Position numbers and translations under genes: made by a program. Shown piece by piece: positions 51,077 to 59,857 of a stretch of 64,000 nucleotides of DNA (positions within the stretch are counted from its first letter, which is position 1; every line of letters starts with the position of its first letter). Source of the DNA: Tenacibaculum holothuriorum (lineage in GTDB: Bacteria > Bacteroidota > Bacteroidia > Flavobacteriales > Flavobacteriaceae); contig NZ_LAPZ01000003.1 of NCBI RefSeq assembly GCF_002120225.1, forward strand, positions 248,001 to 312,000, given 5' to 3'. The notes beneath the pieces were generated by a model. It was given only the letters and a program-made list of their open reading frames with translations. It was not told where the DNA came from and did not search any database.

Positions 51077-53239
51077 TTATAAATTATTAAGCTGATTGTC
51101 TTTTTTATTATCACTAATTGTCCAGAAAAAGCCTACAAAAAAGAATCTATCTGCTGCTGGAGTAATCGCTTGTCTTTCAAACATTCCGTTAGGGTTGGGG
51201 GTATTTTTATAGTTATAACCAAATACGTTCTCGGTACCTAAGACATTGTTTACAGAGAAATACAAAATCTTTTGCTGGCTCAATAAATAAGCCCAATTTA
51301 AACTAACCGAATTGTAGTTTTTAGTCTGTTCGTTTAAAAATCCGTTGATATCTTTATTCGGATTTGTATAATTTCTCCCCGAAGCAAAATTGTAGCTAAA
51401 ACCTACTTGACTTTTCCAAGATTTAATAAAATGCTTTGCTACTACCGATAAATTATGAGTGTTTGCAAAATTTGGAGTTGCTTTAACGGGATAGTTTCTA
51501 TAATCTCTCTCAGTATCTAAGTATGAATATGAAATCCAATAATCGGTATTTTTAATATTCTTATTATCTCTCCAAAAAACATCTACTCCTTTTGCAAATC
51601 CACTTCCTAAATTCGAATAAACTGATGTTGGCAATGGCATTTCAGTATTAAACTTTACTAAATCATTATACTTCTTATAATAGGCTTCAATCCTAAAAAT
51701 TTGTTTGTTTTTTACATATTGATAATTAGCAATATAATGCGATGTATTAGGTGCAGTAAAATCTTTATAAAACTTCAAAAATTCATTATTCGGATTTTGG
51801 TAAAAACGTCCGTATGCTAAAGAAACCTGTGAACTCTCTCCTGTTTTATATGACAATGATGCTCTTGGAGATATTGTAAACTCATCTAATAATTCTGAAT
51901 ATTCTGCTCTCACTCCTATTTTAGATGCTAATTTTTTAGAGAAGAAAATATCTGTTTCTACATAACTCGCCGCTAAATTATTATTGAAATTATAATTAAA
52001 TGCTCCATTAGAATTGTTATTAAAATCTTCATTGAAATTGGTTATAAAATATTCTCCACCAAAGCTTAATTTAAATCTATTCGAAAACCTTTTCTTAACA
52101 GCTACTTTAATATGTGCAGAGTTTTCGTTATCTACTACTTCATCATTTTCAATATTTATATTAGAATGATCGTTTGTAAAACTTAGTCCAGTAGCTATTT
52201 TCCAACCATTACCCAGATTATTTTTATAAGAACCATTTAGGTATAAATTTCTGTTTTCTAAACCAAATCGAAATCCGTTACTAAAGTTGATATTTTCTTG
52301 AATCAAATCGAAATCAGTATAACTAAAAGCTCCGTAAATTTTTAATAACGATTCATCTTTAAATTTAAATCTATACACAGCTTCTCCATTCAAAGATTGA
52401 ATAGGATCTTTCCACGTATTTCTATCAGGAAACAATTCTAAATATGGAGCTAGATTAATATAAGAAGCATTTACACTTAATGAATTTTTACCGAACATTT
52501 GAGTATTTCCAACTCCTACTCCAACAGTCATAAACTGTAAATCGGTTTTCTCTTGGATAGGTTCATCAATAGTATTTAACAAAATTACACTCGACAATGC
52601 TTGACCATATTCAGCTGAATACCCTCCTGTTGAGAATGTAATTCCTTTGAATAAAAATGGTGAATATCTACCTCTAGATGGTATATTATTTGTTGTTGGT
52701 GTATAAGGAGTAAACACTCGTATTCCATCAATAAAAAATTGAGTTTCATTCGCTTCACCACCTCTTACAAACATTCGTCCATCTTCTGCTACTGTCGATG
52801 TTCCTGGTAATGTTTGTAAAGCCCCTACAAAATCGCCTAAAGCACTTGCTGTAGTAACAACATCTAAAGGTTTTAATGCGGTTACCTTTGCATTATCACC
52901 AGCTTCAAAAGTACCTGCGTTAATCGTTACAGCATCTAACGTATTTACATCTTCTCTCAGTTTAATTTTTAAATCATTTAATGCTGATATTTTAGCTGTT
53001 TTACGAAAGGTTTCAAAAGAAATAAATGAAACTACTAATGTCTGCGTTCCGTTTTCTGTAGTTTGAAAAGAAAAAGCTCCTTTTGCATTTGTAGAAGCTC
53101 CGTCGTAGGTTCCGTCTAAATAAACATTGGTTCCTTCAATAGGATTTCCTTTTGTATCGGTAACTATTCCAGAGACTGTAGTTTGTGCTATTGAGAAGAA
53201 ACTGGTTAGTATAAGTAGAATGCTAAGTATGGTTTTCAT
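51077..53239 (-). CDS. TonB-dependent receptor with carboxypeptidase-regulatory-like domain
   Basis: A ~720-residue outer-membrane receptor. The start is taken at ATG 53239, which begins a signal peptide (MKTILSILLILTSFFSIAQ). A CarboxypepD_reg-like domain (VSGIVTDTKGNPIEGTNVYL) is followed by a plug (VTTASALGDFVGALQTLPGT, MFVRGGEANETQFFIDGIR, AEYGQALSSVILL) and a 22-strand-type barrel ending in FFVGFFWTI plus a short tail. It heads the operon with an alpha/beta hydrolase, DUF2141 and TPR proteins. Substrate not evident. Confidence 0.92.
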   Translation of the reverse strand: MKTILSILLILTSFFSIAQTTVSGIVTDTKGNPIEGTNVYLDGTYDGASTNAKGAFSFQTTENGTQTLVVSFISFETFRKTAKISALNDLKIKLREDVNTLDAVTINAGTFEAGDNAKVTALKPLDVVTTASALGDFVGALQTLPGTSTVAEDGRMFVRGGEANETQFFIDGIRVFTPYTPTTNNIPSRGRYSPFLFKGITFSTGGYSAEYGQALSSVILLNTIDEPIQEKTDLQFMTVGVGVGNTQMFGKNSLSVNASYINLAPYLELFPDRNTWKDPIQSLNGEAVYRFKFKDESLLKIYGAFSYTDFDLIQENINFSNGFRFGLENRNLYLNGSYKNNLGNGWKIATGLSFTNDHSNINIENDEVVDNENSAHIKVAVKKRFSNRFKLSFGGEYFITNFNEDFNNNSNGAFNYNFNNNLAASYVETDIFFSKKLASKIGVRAEYSELLDEFTISPRASLSYKTGESSQVSLAYGRFYQNPNNEFLKFYKDFTAPNTSHYIANYQYVKNKQIFRIEAYYKKYNDLVKFNTEMPLPTSVYSNLGSGFAKGVDVFWRDNKNIKNTDYWISYSYLDTERDYRNYPVKATPNFANTHNLSVVAKHFIKSWKSQVGFSYNFASGRNYTNPNKDINGFLNEQTKNYNSVSLNWAYLLSQQKILYFSVNNVLGTENVFGYNYKNTPNPNGMFERQAITPAADRFFFVGFFWTISDNKKDNQLNNL

Positions 53240-53479
53240 GAGTGTGTTTTTTTCGTTTTGATGATACAAAGGTGCTTTCATCCCTCGATTTTTTCTAAAA
53301 AGAAATACTCAACTGTTCAATTTCAAAGACGAATTGTAACTAGTACAAAAAAACATAGATTCAGTTTCTTTCTCTTGTCAATTATTGCTTTCATGTTTAC
53401 AAATCTTGCTATTTTCAACAGAAAACTCATTATTAAAAAGCAGTAAAAGTTGTATTTTTACAGCAATTAAACACCTAAT

Positions 53480-54127
53480 ATGTCACACGACTTAAGCCAT
53501 CATAGAAAATCTTACGAAAAGCAAGAACTCTTAGAACAAAACTGTCCTGAGAATCCTATTGAATTATTTAGAGATTGGTTTTTTAATGCTGATGAATCAG
53601 AAATGGTAGATGAAGCTAATGCAATGACCATTTCTTCAATCGGATTAGATGGATTTCCAAAAAGTAGAGTCGTATTATTAAAAAAATACACTTGGGAAGG
53701 GTTTATTTTTTACACCAATTATAATTCAGAAAAAGGAAAAGCAATTCAAGCAAATAACAATGTTTGTTTATCGTTTTTTTGGGCAGGATTAGAACAACAA
53801 ATCATTATAAAAGGAATTGCAGAAAAAGTACCCGAAAATATTTCTGATGGATATTTTGAATCGCGACCTGATGGTAGTAAATTAGGTGCTTGGGCTTCAA
53901 ATCAAAGTGAAGTTGTGAGTTCTAGAGATGAATTAGATACAGCTTTAATCAACGCTGAACAACAATTTGAAGGTAAAGAAATTATACGCCCTAATCATTG
54001 GGGTGGTTTTATTGTAAAACCTGTTTCTATTGAGTTTTGGCAAGGTCGCCCAAATCGAATGCACGATAGAATTCGATATAGTTTACAAAAAGATTTTTCA
54101 TGGAAAATTGAACGATTAGCTCCGTAA
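53480..54127 (+). CDS. pdxH: Pyridoxamine 5'-phosphate oxidase
   Basis: PdxH oxidises PNP/PMP to pyridoxal 5'-phosphate with FMN. The 215 residues match the family: NPIELFRDWFFNADESEMVD, MTISSIGLDGFPKSRVVLLK, FFWAGLEQQIIIKGIAEKV, FESRPDGSKLGAWASNQSEV and the PLP-site C-terminus EFWQGRPNRMHDRIRY. The 240 bp ahead hold no gene I can support; a TATTTTTA near 53450 may be the -7 element. Confidence 0.97.
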   Translation: MSHDLSHHRKSYEKQELLEQNCPENPIELFRDWFFNADESEMVDEANAMTISSIGLDGFPKSRVVLLKKYTWEGFIFYTNYNSEKGKAIQANNNVCLSFFWAGLEQQIIIKGIAEKVPENISDGYFESRPDGSKLGAWASNQSEVVSSRDELDTALINAEQQFEGKEIIRPNHWGGFIVKPVSIEFWQGRPNRMHDRIRYSLQKDFSWKIERLAP

Positions 54128-54160
54128 TTTTTTATATTTACACAACGTTTGATAGTATAA

Positions 54161-54649
54161 ATGAAAACACTTTATATAGTTCGTCACGCCAAATCATCGT
54201 GGAAATACGAAAGCGTAAAAGACATTGACAGACCTTTAAAAGAAAGAGGTATTAACGATGCGCATTTAATCTCTAAGTTTTTAGCGAAGAACATTAAACG
54301 TCCAGATGTTTTTGTTTCAAGTAGTGCTAACAGAGCCTTACACACTGCAGTAATCTTTTGCGAAAACTTTGGCTACCCTCTTGCCAACCTACAAATTAAC
54401 AGACAATTATACAGTTTTAGCGATGGTTACTTAGTAAAAACTGTAAAAGCTTTAGATGATAATTTTGATAGCGCTATTATCTTTAGTCACGATCATGGTA
54501 TCAATACTTTTGTTAACAAGTTTGGTAACAAACCTATTGCACACGTAACTACTTGTGGTGTTATTGGAATTCAATTTGACGAAAAACACTGGAAAAACAT
54601 AAAAAAAGGAAATACCATTTTAACCGAATTTCCTAAAAACCATAAATAA
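54161..54649 (+). CDS. SixA-like histidine phosphatase
   Basis: A 162-residue histidine phosphatase superfamily protein with the N-terminal RHG-type motif LYIVRHAKSSW (phospho-accepting His), DRPLKERGINDA, VSSSANRALHTA and the second His in IIFSHDHGI. SixA-type enzymes dephosphorylate phosphohistidine on proteins such as phosphotransfer domains; the target here is unknown. 8 bp ahead of the Ppx/GppA gene. Confidence 0.92.
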   Translation: MKTLYIVRHAKSSWKYESVKDIDRPLKERGINDAHLISKFLAKNIKRPDVFVSSSANRALHTAVIFCENFGYPLANLQINRQLYSFSDGYLVKTVKALDDNFDSAIIFSHDHGINTFVNKFGNKPIAHVTTCGVIGIQFDEKHWKNIKKGNTILTEFPKNHK

Positions 54650-54657
54650 TTTAACAC

Positions 54658-55551
54658 TTGAAAATAACAAAATACGGAGCCATAGATATTGGTTCAAATG
54701 CTGTAAGATTATTAGTTGCCAATGTTATTGAAGAAGATGATAAAGAGCCAAAGTTTAAAAAATCTTCTTTAGTTCGTGTTCCTATTCGTTTAGGAGCAGA
54801 TGCTTTTGTTAGTGGAAAAATTTCAGAAGAAAACACTCATAGAATGATTGATGCTATGGAAGCTTTCAAATTAATTATGAAAGTACATGGTGTTCAAAAA
54901 TATAAAGCTTGTGCTACCTCAGCAATGAGAGAAGCCGAAAACGGAAATGAAATTGCCAATACCATTTTAACTAAAACTGGTGTTGAAATTGATATTATTG
55001 ATGGTAAAAAAGAAGCAGCCATCATTTCTTCTACAGATCTAAACCAACTCATCGAATCTGATGCTACTTATTTATATGTAGATGTAGGTGGTGGTAGTAC
55101 CGAATTTACTTTATTTTCTAGTGGAAAAATCATCAACTCTAAATCTTTTAAAATTGGTACAGTTCGATTAATCAACAATAAAAAATCAGAGAATAAAGCT
55201 ATTTTTAAGAAAGTACAAAAGTGGATTGAGGAAAACACCAAAAACTACAAAAGAATCTCTTTAATAGGGTCTGGAGGAAATATTAACAAGATATTTAAAA
55301 TGTCGGGAAGAGAATTAGGCAAACCTATCTCGTATATTTATCTAAATGCCCAATATCAGTTCTTAAAAAAGATGACTTATAAAGAACGAATTTCGGAATT
55401 AAGTTTAAATCCAGACAGAGCCGATGTAATTGTTCCTGCAACAAAAATTTACCTTTCTGCCATGAAATGGAGTGGCGCACGTAAAATTTTTGTACCGAAA
55501 ATAGGGCTTTCCGACGGGATAATTAAAAGCTTATACTACAATAAGTTATAA
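54658..55551 (+). CDS. Ppx/GppA family phosphatase
   Basis: The 297-residue actin-fold protein has YGAIDIGSNAVRLLVANV (phosphate 1), YKACATSAMREAENG, DVGGGSTEFTLF (phosphate 2) and LIGSGGNINKI. It is the short form lacking the C-terminal HD domain of E. coli Ppx/GppA. It hydrolyses polyphosphate and/or pppGpp. Translation starts at TTG 54658 (KITKYGAIDIGSN follows), 8 bp after the SixA-like gene, so the two are likely an operon. Confidence 0.93.
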   Translation: MKITKYGAIDIGSNAVRLLVANVIEEDDKEPKFKKSSLVRVPIRLGADAFVSGKISEENTHRMIDAMEAFKLIMKVHGVQKYKACATSAMREAENGNEIANTILTKTGVEIDIIDGKKEAAIISSTDLNQLIESDATYLYVDVGGGSTEFTLFSSGKIINSKSFKIGTVRLINNKKSENKAIFKKVQKWIEENTKNYKRISLIGSGGNINKIFKMSGRELGKPISYIYLNAQYQFLKKMTYKERISELSLNPDRADVIVPATKIYLSAMKWSGARKIFVPKIGLSDGIIKSLYYNKL

Positions 55552-55588
55552 GCATTTTTAACACAATTTAACATTCGTTTTTTTTTCT

Positions 55589-55596
55589 TATATTTG
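55589..55596 (+). promoter_or_regulatory. -7 promoter element of the OmpA-family gene
   Basis: TATATTTG, exact TAnnTTTG, 75 bp before the ATG. The implied leader contains a C-homopolymer run and AGAGGG at 55611-55627 that could pair with it. Confidence 0.55.
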
Positions 55597-55671
55597 AATA
55601 AATGTGACTTTCCCCCCCTTAGAGGGTCATAGTATTAAAGCTATTATAATCACAAACAAATTTTATTCATT

Positions 55672-57759
55672 ATGAAAAAACTATTATTATCTGGAGCTTT
55701 ATTAGCTATGGGTATGTCTGCGTCTGCGCAAGATTTACCAACAAATGCTGAACCGGGGAAATGTTATGTTCGATGTAAAACTCCTGAAGTATGGAAAAAT
55801 CAAGATGTAACTATTGAAGTAGCACCTGCTTACAAAAGAATAGTTACGCATCCTGCGCAGTACAAAACTGTTACCGAAAGAGTTTTAGTAGACGAAGGAA
55901 GTCAAAAATTAGTATTAGTACCTGCTAAGTACAAAACCGAAACTTTTACTACAGTTTCTGAAGAAGCAAGTGAAAGATTACGTAAAATTGCTGCAAGAAC
56001 TAGTACCGAAAATGTAACTGTAGTTACTAAAGAAGCAGCTAAACGTTTAGCAGTAATACCTGCAAAATACGAAATGAGAGACGTAGTGGTTACTGTTAAA
56101 GAAGGATACAAAAGATTAGTACCAGTAGCTGCAAAATATGAAATGAGAGACGTAGTGGTTACTGTTAAAGAAGCTTCACAACGTTTAGAAGTGGTTCCTG
56201 CTAAAATGAAAACTGTTACTGAAACAGTTGTTACCAAAGAAGCATCTCAACGTTTAGAGGTTGTACCTGCAAAATATGAAATGAGAGACGTTGTTGTTAC
56301 TGTTAAAGAAGCATCGCAACGTTTAGAAATGGTTCCTGCAAAATATGAAATGAGAGACGTAGTGGTTACTGTTAAGGAAGCTTCACAACGTTTAGAAGTG
56401 GTTCCTGCTACTTATGGTACAGAAACTATTTCGTATAGAAAAAGAACTCAAGGATCTTCATTAAGAGTTATTCCTGCTTCATTTAAGAGAGATAGCGAAG
56501 TTATTGAAGTAAAAGCAGCATCTGCAAGATGGCAAATGAGTGAAAAAGCTCCTGATTGTGAATCTTCAGATCCTAACGACTGTCGTTACTGGTGTTACAA
56601 AGAAGTACCAGCTCAATTTACTACAGTTGCAAAAACTGTTTTAGATGCTGATGCTTCTGTAGTTGCCAATCCTGGTAAATGTATTGAAGGTTCAGATGAT
56701 CCAAGTTGTTTTGCTACTTATAGAAAAAGAGTTTTAAAAACTCCTCCAACAACAAGAGTAATTGAAATTCCTGCAGTAACTAAAGTAGTTAGAAAGAGAG
56801 TTATGGTAACTCCTCCTGCTACGAGAACTATTGATATTCCTGCAGTAACAAAAATAGTTAAGAAGAGAGTTATGGTAACTCCTCCTTCTACAAGAACAAT
56901 TACTATTCCTGAAGTTACTCAAACAGTAAAAAGAACTGTAGTAGATGTACCAGCTTCAACAAGAATTATTGATATTCCTGCAGTGACTAAAATTGTAAAG
57001 AAAAGAGTGATGGTTACACCTCCAACTACTAGAACAGTTGAAGTACCAGCAATCACTAAGGTTGTAAAGAAGAGAGTTATGGTGACTCCTCCTTCTACGA
57101 GAACTATCGATATTCCTGAGGTTACTACTACATTTAAGAAGACAGTAGTTTCTCCAGAAACTGTTGAAACTATTAAAATTGATGAGAAAATAGCTACTCA
57201 TAAGAAGACTGTGATGGATACTCCTCCAACTTCAAGATTAGTTAAAAATGAGCCTCGCTATGCTACAATTAAAAAGACTGTATTAGTAAAAGATTCTTGG
57301 AAAGAAGAAATTACTGTACCAGCTAAATATAAAACGGTTACTAAAGAAGTTTTAGTTTCTAAAGGTGGATTAACATCATGGAAACCTGTTGATTGTAAAT
57401 TAGTTGAAAACACTCCATTACCAATTAACTGGAACTTAGGTAGTGCAACACTAACTCCAGGTGCTAAACGTATAATTGATTCTAGATTATTACCAATCTT
57501 AAAGAATGGTGTTGCTGTAGCTATCGAATCTCATACAGATTCTAGAAGTTCTAAAGAATACAATCAAACTTTATCTGAAAGAAGAGCTCAATCTGTTGTT
57601 AATTATTTAATTTCTAAAGGAATTAATCCTAGCCAATTAACTGCAAACGGATTTGGTGAAACTAAATTAACAAACAGATGTGCTGATGGTGTTTCTTGTA
57701 CTGAGCGTGAGCATGCTGCTAACCGTAGAACAACATTTAGAGTTATTAACCAAAAGTAA
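55672..57759 (+). CDS. OmpA family protein with ~23-residue repeats
   Basis: A 695-residue exported protein with signal peptide (MKKLLLSGALLAMGMSASAQ). Residues ~60-260 hold repeats of the type KEASQRLEVVPAKYEMRDVV. A Cys-containing central part (KAPDCESSDPNDCRYWCYKE) follows. Residues ~355-560 hold repeats of the type RVMVTPPSTRTIDIPAVTKI. Both arrays have a ~23-residue period. The C-terminal ~105 residues are an OmpA peptidoglycan-binding domain (VAIESHTDSRSSKEYNQTLS, RRAQSVVNYLISKGI, NGFGETKLTNRC, EHAANRRTTFRV). It likely anchors an elongated beta-rich structure to the cell wall. Own promoter and terminator. Confidence 0.9.
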   Translation: MKKLLLSGALLAMGMSASAQDLPTNAEPGKCYVRCKTPEVWKNQDVTIEVAPAYKRIVTHPAQYKTVTERVLVDEGSQKLVLVPAKYKTETFTTVSEEASERLRKIAARTSTENVTVVTKEAAKRLAVIPAKYEMRDVVVTVKEGYKRLVPVAAKYEMRDVVVTVKEASQRLEVVPAKMKTVTETVVTKEASQRLEVVPAKYEMRDVVVTVKEASQRLEMVPAKYEMRDVVVTVKEASQRLEVVPATYGTETISYRKRTQGSSLRVIPASFKRDSEVIEVKAASARWQMSEKAPDCESSDPNDCRYWCYKEVPAQFTTVAKTVLDADASVVANPGKCIEGSDDPSCFATYRKRVLKTPPTTRVIEIPAVTKVVRKRVMVTPPATRTIDIPAVTKIVKKRVMVTPPSTRTITIPEVTQTVKRTVVDVPASTRIIDIPAVTKIVKKRVMVTPPTTRTVEVPAITKVVKKRVMVTPPSTRTIDIPEVTTTFKKTVVSPETVETIKIDEKIATHKKTVMDTPPTSRLVKNEPRYATIKKTVLVKDSWKEEITVPAKYKTVTKEVLVSKGGLTSWKPVDCKLVENTPLPINWNLGSATLTPGAKRIIDSRLLPILKNGVAVAIESHTDSRSSKEYNQTLSERRAQSVVNYLISKGINPSQLTANGFGETKLTNRCADGVSCTEREHAANRRTTFRVINQK

Positions 57760-57801
57760 ACTCTAGTTACTACTAAACTCTAACAATTATCAAAAAAGGA
57801 A

Positions 57802-57826
57802 AACCGAGCAATTGCTCGGTTTTTTC
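57802..57826 (+). terminator. Intrinsic terminator of the OmpA-family gene
   Basis: The stem halves AACCGAGC and GCTCGGTT (57802-57821) are perfectly complementary; the hairpin is followed by TTTTT. Confidence 0.9.
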
Positions 57827-58267
57827 TATTCTAAAATTTGATGTAAATGATACTCCAGATGATTTATATAATCTTCAATTAAATATTCTAAAGTCACTTA
57901 TTCTACCTTCATTTACAATTATTTCATAATCTAGTTCTTCTTTTGAAAATTGATTGACAACAAACTCAATTCTCATATTTAACGAACACCATAAATCAAT
58001 TAAATCACTAGAATTTGATTCTTGATACAAATTAACTCTCACTAATTCGTTCTGATTATATTTTCTTATTCGATATGGTTTTTCTTTGAATTGAACCTCC
58101 GTAAACCGTTGTAGGTTGTTGATAGCAGAATCTATTAAATGTCCTAATATTTCTTTTTTAGATCATTTATCTACATTCACTTTTTGTTTTAAGATTGATT
58201 CATCAGAATTCTTAAAATAGTTCTTTCCAACTTCTAAAAAAACTATTAGCTTACTATTCTCCTGCAT
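57826..58267 (-). pseudogene. DinB-family protein pseudogene
   Basis: Translating the minus strand from ATG 58267 gives a DinB_2-like sequence broken twice. After ~34 residues an in-frame TGA falls where the family has Trp (x-SKKEILGHLIDSAINNLQR), probably TGG to TGA. Reading through gives FKEKPYRIRKYNQNELVRVN and LIDLWCSLNMRI, typical of DinB-like damage-inducible proteins. Near the 3' end the frame stops, while the next frame carries LEYLIEDYINHLEYHLHQIL, so a frameshift of one base is also present. It lies in an otherwise gene-free 576-bp gap. Confidence 0.8.
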
Positions 58268-58278
58268 TTTATATAAAA

Positions 58279-58308
58279 TTAAAACCTCAATATAATCATA
58301 TATTGAGG
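58279..58308 (-). terminator. Intrinsic terminator of the DUF389 gene
   Basis: Perfect 10-bp stem CCTCAATATA (58285-58294) / TATATTGAGG (58299-58308), 4-nt loop. On the minus strand it is followed by TTTTAATTTT. Confidence 0.85.
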
Positions 58309-58335
58309 CTTTCTAAAAAGTTATTTACTCTACAA

Positions 58336-59811
58336 TTACTTTAATCGTTGAATATATAAAGTATCTAATTTTAATTCTTTCTGCATCCAGTTTCTTAATT
58401 CTCTTTGTTTTTTAACAACAACAGAATCCTTTAACTTTTTATCCCAAGTAACTGTAGCAACCGGAATCGTATCAATTTTTATAAAGTCTTTTGACGATAA
58501 TAAATTTGCGAAACCTATTTCTTTAATATCACTGTACCTAATCTTAGCATCTTTAGCAATAGTACTAAATGCTACTTTATTTCCGTTACTAGCATCTTGC
58601 TCTATTCTTTGATTTAATGTAGTAATAGTAGCTTTTAAACCCTCTATTTCCTTTTGTAAACCAGCAATTACATTTTTACTTTCTTGTAATTCTTGACGTT
58701 TCTCTTTATACGCTGTCGTAATCAAATCAAAACTCTTAGTATCACTTCCTTTTATATCTAATTTGAAATCACTTATATACTTATACTGAGCATTATTTCT
58801 TAGTTGATTATATAGCGCATTAACAGTACTCTCTGGCACCTCATTAAAGAAATTAAGTTTTAATGTTTTTTTTCCAATTAAAGGTTCATTCTCTATTAAT
58901 TGTAAATCTTTGTTTGATTTAATCTCTGTCGTAACAAAACGCTTTAATTGAGAACTCATTCTACTTTCATTCAATGTAGTTATAAAAGTATAAACTGCAG
59001 GAATCATAACAGCAATACCTAAAATTGTTGCTATGGTAGCATATCTTTTTCGCTTAGCTGTGTTAGCGTATTTATGCATTGGAAAACTTAACAACTTCAA
59101 TACTAAAAATGTTGCTAAAGCAATGAAAATAGTATTTATTGTAAATAAATACATTGCTCCTAATGCATATTGAAAACCTATAATGTTCCCAGAAAATCCT
59201 TTAGCTAAACCGTAACCTGCTGTACATAAAGGAGGCATTAATGCTGTTGCGATTGCTACACCAAATATCACAGAAGCAATAGTTCCTTTTTTGGTTCTTG
59301 CTACCATTAATGCTAGACCACCAAAGAAAGCAATTAAAACATCCCTAACATCAGGCTTAGTTCTTCCTAATAATTCTGAAGTATCTTCACTTAGTGGAAA
59401 AAAGTAAAAAAACACAAATGAGGCAAGTAAGCTTAGTACAATCATTGTTATTAAACTTACTCCCGATTTTTTAAAAGTTTCTATATCGTTAATAGCAAAT
59501 GCCATTCCTATTCCTAAAATAGGTCCCATAAGTGGGGAAATTAACATGGCTCCAATTACTACTGCTGTTGAATTTGCATTTAAACCTATAGAAGCTACAA
59601 ATACTGCAAAAATTAAAATCCATGCAGTTGCTCCTTTAAATGGAATATCATTTTTAATAGCATCTATAGTAGCTTCATGATCAGTATCTTCTCGAAAGTC
59701 TAATAATTCAACCAAATACTTTTTTACGCTCTCCCACAAACCCTTTGCTCCTTCTTTAACTTCTTGCTTCGATTGTTCTACTGCTTGCTCTTTTTCATTC
59801 ATTTCTTCCAT
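58336..59811 (-). CDS. DUF389 / TIGR00341 membrane protein
   Basis: The 491-residue protein has a cytoplasmic N-terminus and the conserved membrane domain ATAWILIFAVFVASIGLNAN, AVVIGAMLISPLMGPILGIG, ALMPPLCTAGYGLA. About six helices follow in total, then a long extracytoplasmic or cytoplasmic tail with a coiled coil (QESKNVIAGLQKEIEGLKAT). The DUF389 core is widespread with no proven function. The extended C-terminus (~220 residues) is characteristic of Bacteroidota members. Confidence 0.92.
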   Translation of the reverse strand: MEEMNEKEQAVEQSKQEVKEGAKGLWESVKKYLVELLDFREDTDHEATIDAIKNDIPFKGATAWILIFAVFVASIGLNANSTAVVIGAMLISPLMGPILGIGMAFAINDIETFKKSGVSLITMIVLSLLASFVFFYFFPLSEDTSELLGRTKPDVRDVLIAFFGGLALMVARTKKGTIASVIFGVAIATALMPPLCTAGYGLAKGFSGNIIGFQYALGAMYLFTINTIFIALATFLVLKLLSFPMHKYANTAKRKRYATIATILGIAVMIPAVYTFITTLNESRMSSQLKRFVTTEIKSNKDLQLIENEPLIGKKTLKLNFFNEVPESTVNALYNQLRNNAQYKYISDFKLDIKGSDTKSFDLITTAYKEKRQELQESKNVIAGLQKEIEGLKATITTLNQRIEQDASNGNKVAFSTIAKDAKIRYSDIKEIGFANLLSSKDFIKIDTIPVATVTWDKKLKDSVVVKKQRELRNWMQKELKLDTLYIQRLK

Positions 59812-59857
59812 GTAACTTGATTTTTTGTTGCAAGCCGAAAGATACGAAATTCATTAG

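Noticed and set aside
53258..53446. Small plus-strand reading frame ahead of pdxH
   Set aside because: Overlaps the start region of a TonB receptor, composition is AT-biased noise and no homology-like features; I see only a possible promoter in this gap.
55850..57370. Short regular repeats resembling a CRISPR array
   Set aside because: The ~69-bp period is continuous coding sequence with diverged units and no unique spacers; it is a protein repeat.
57822..58335. Gap treated as empty intergenic DNA
   Set aside because: Translation of the minus strand with one readthrough and one frame change gives a DinB-like protein, so it was called a pseudogene instead.
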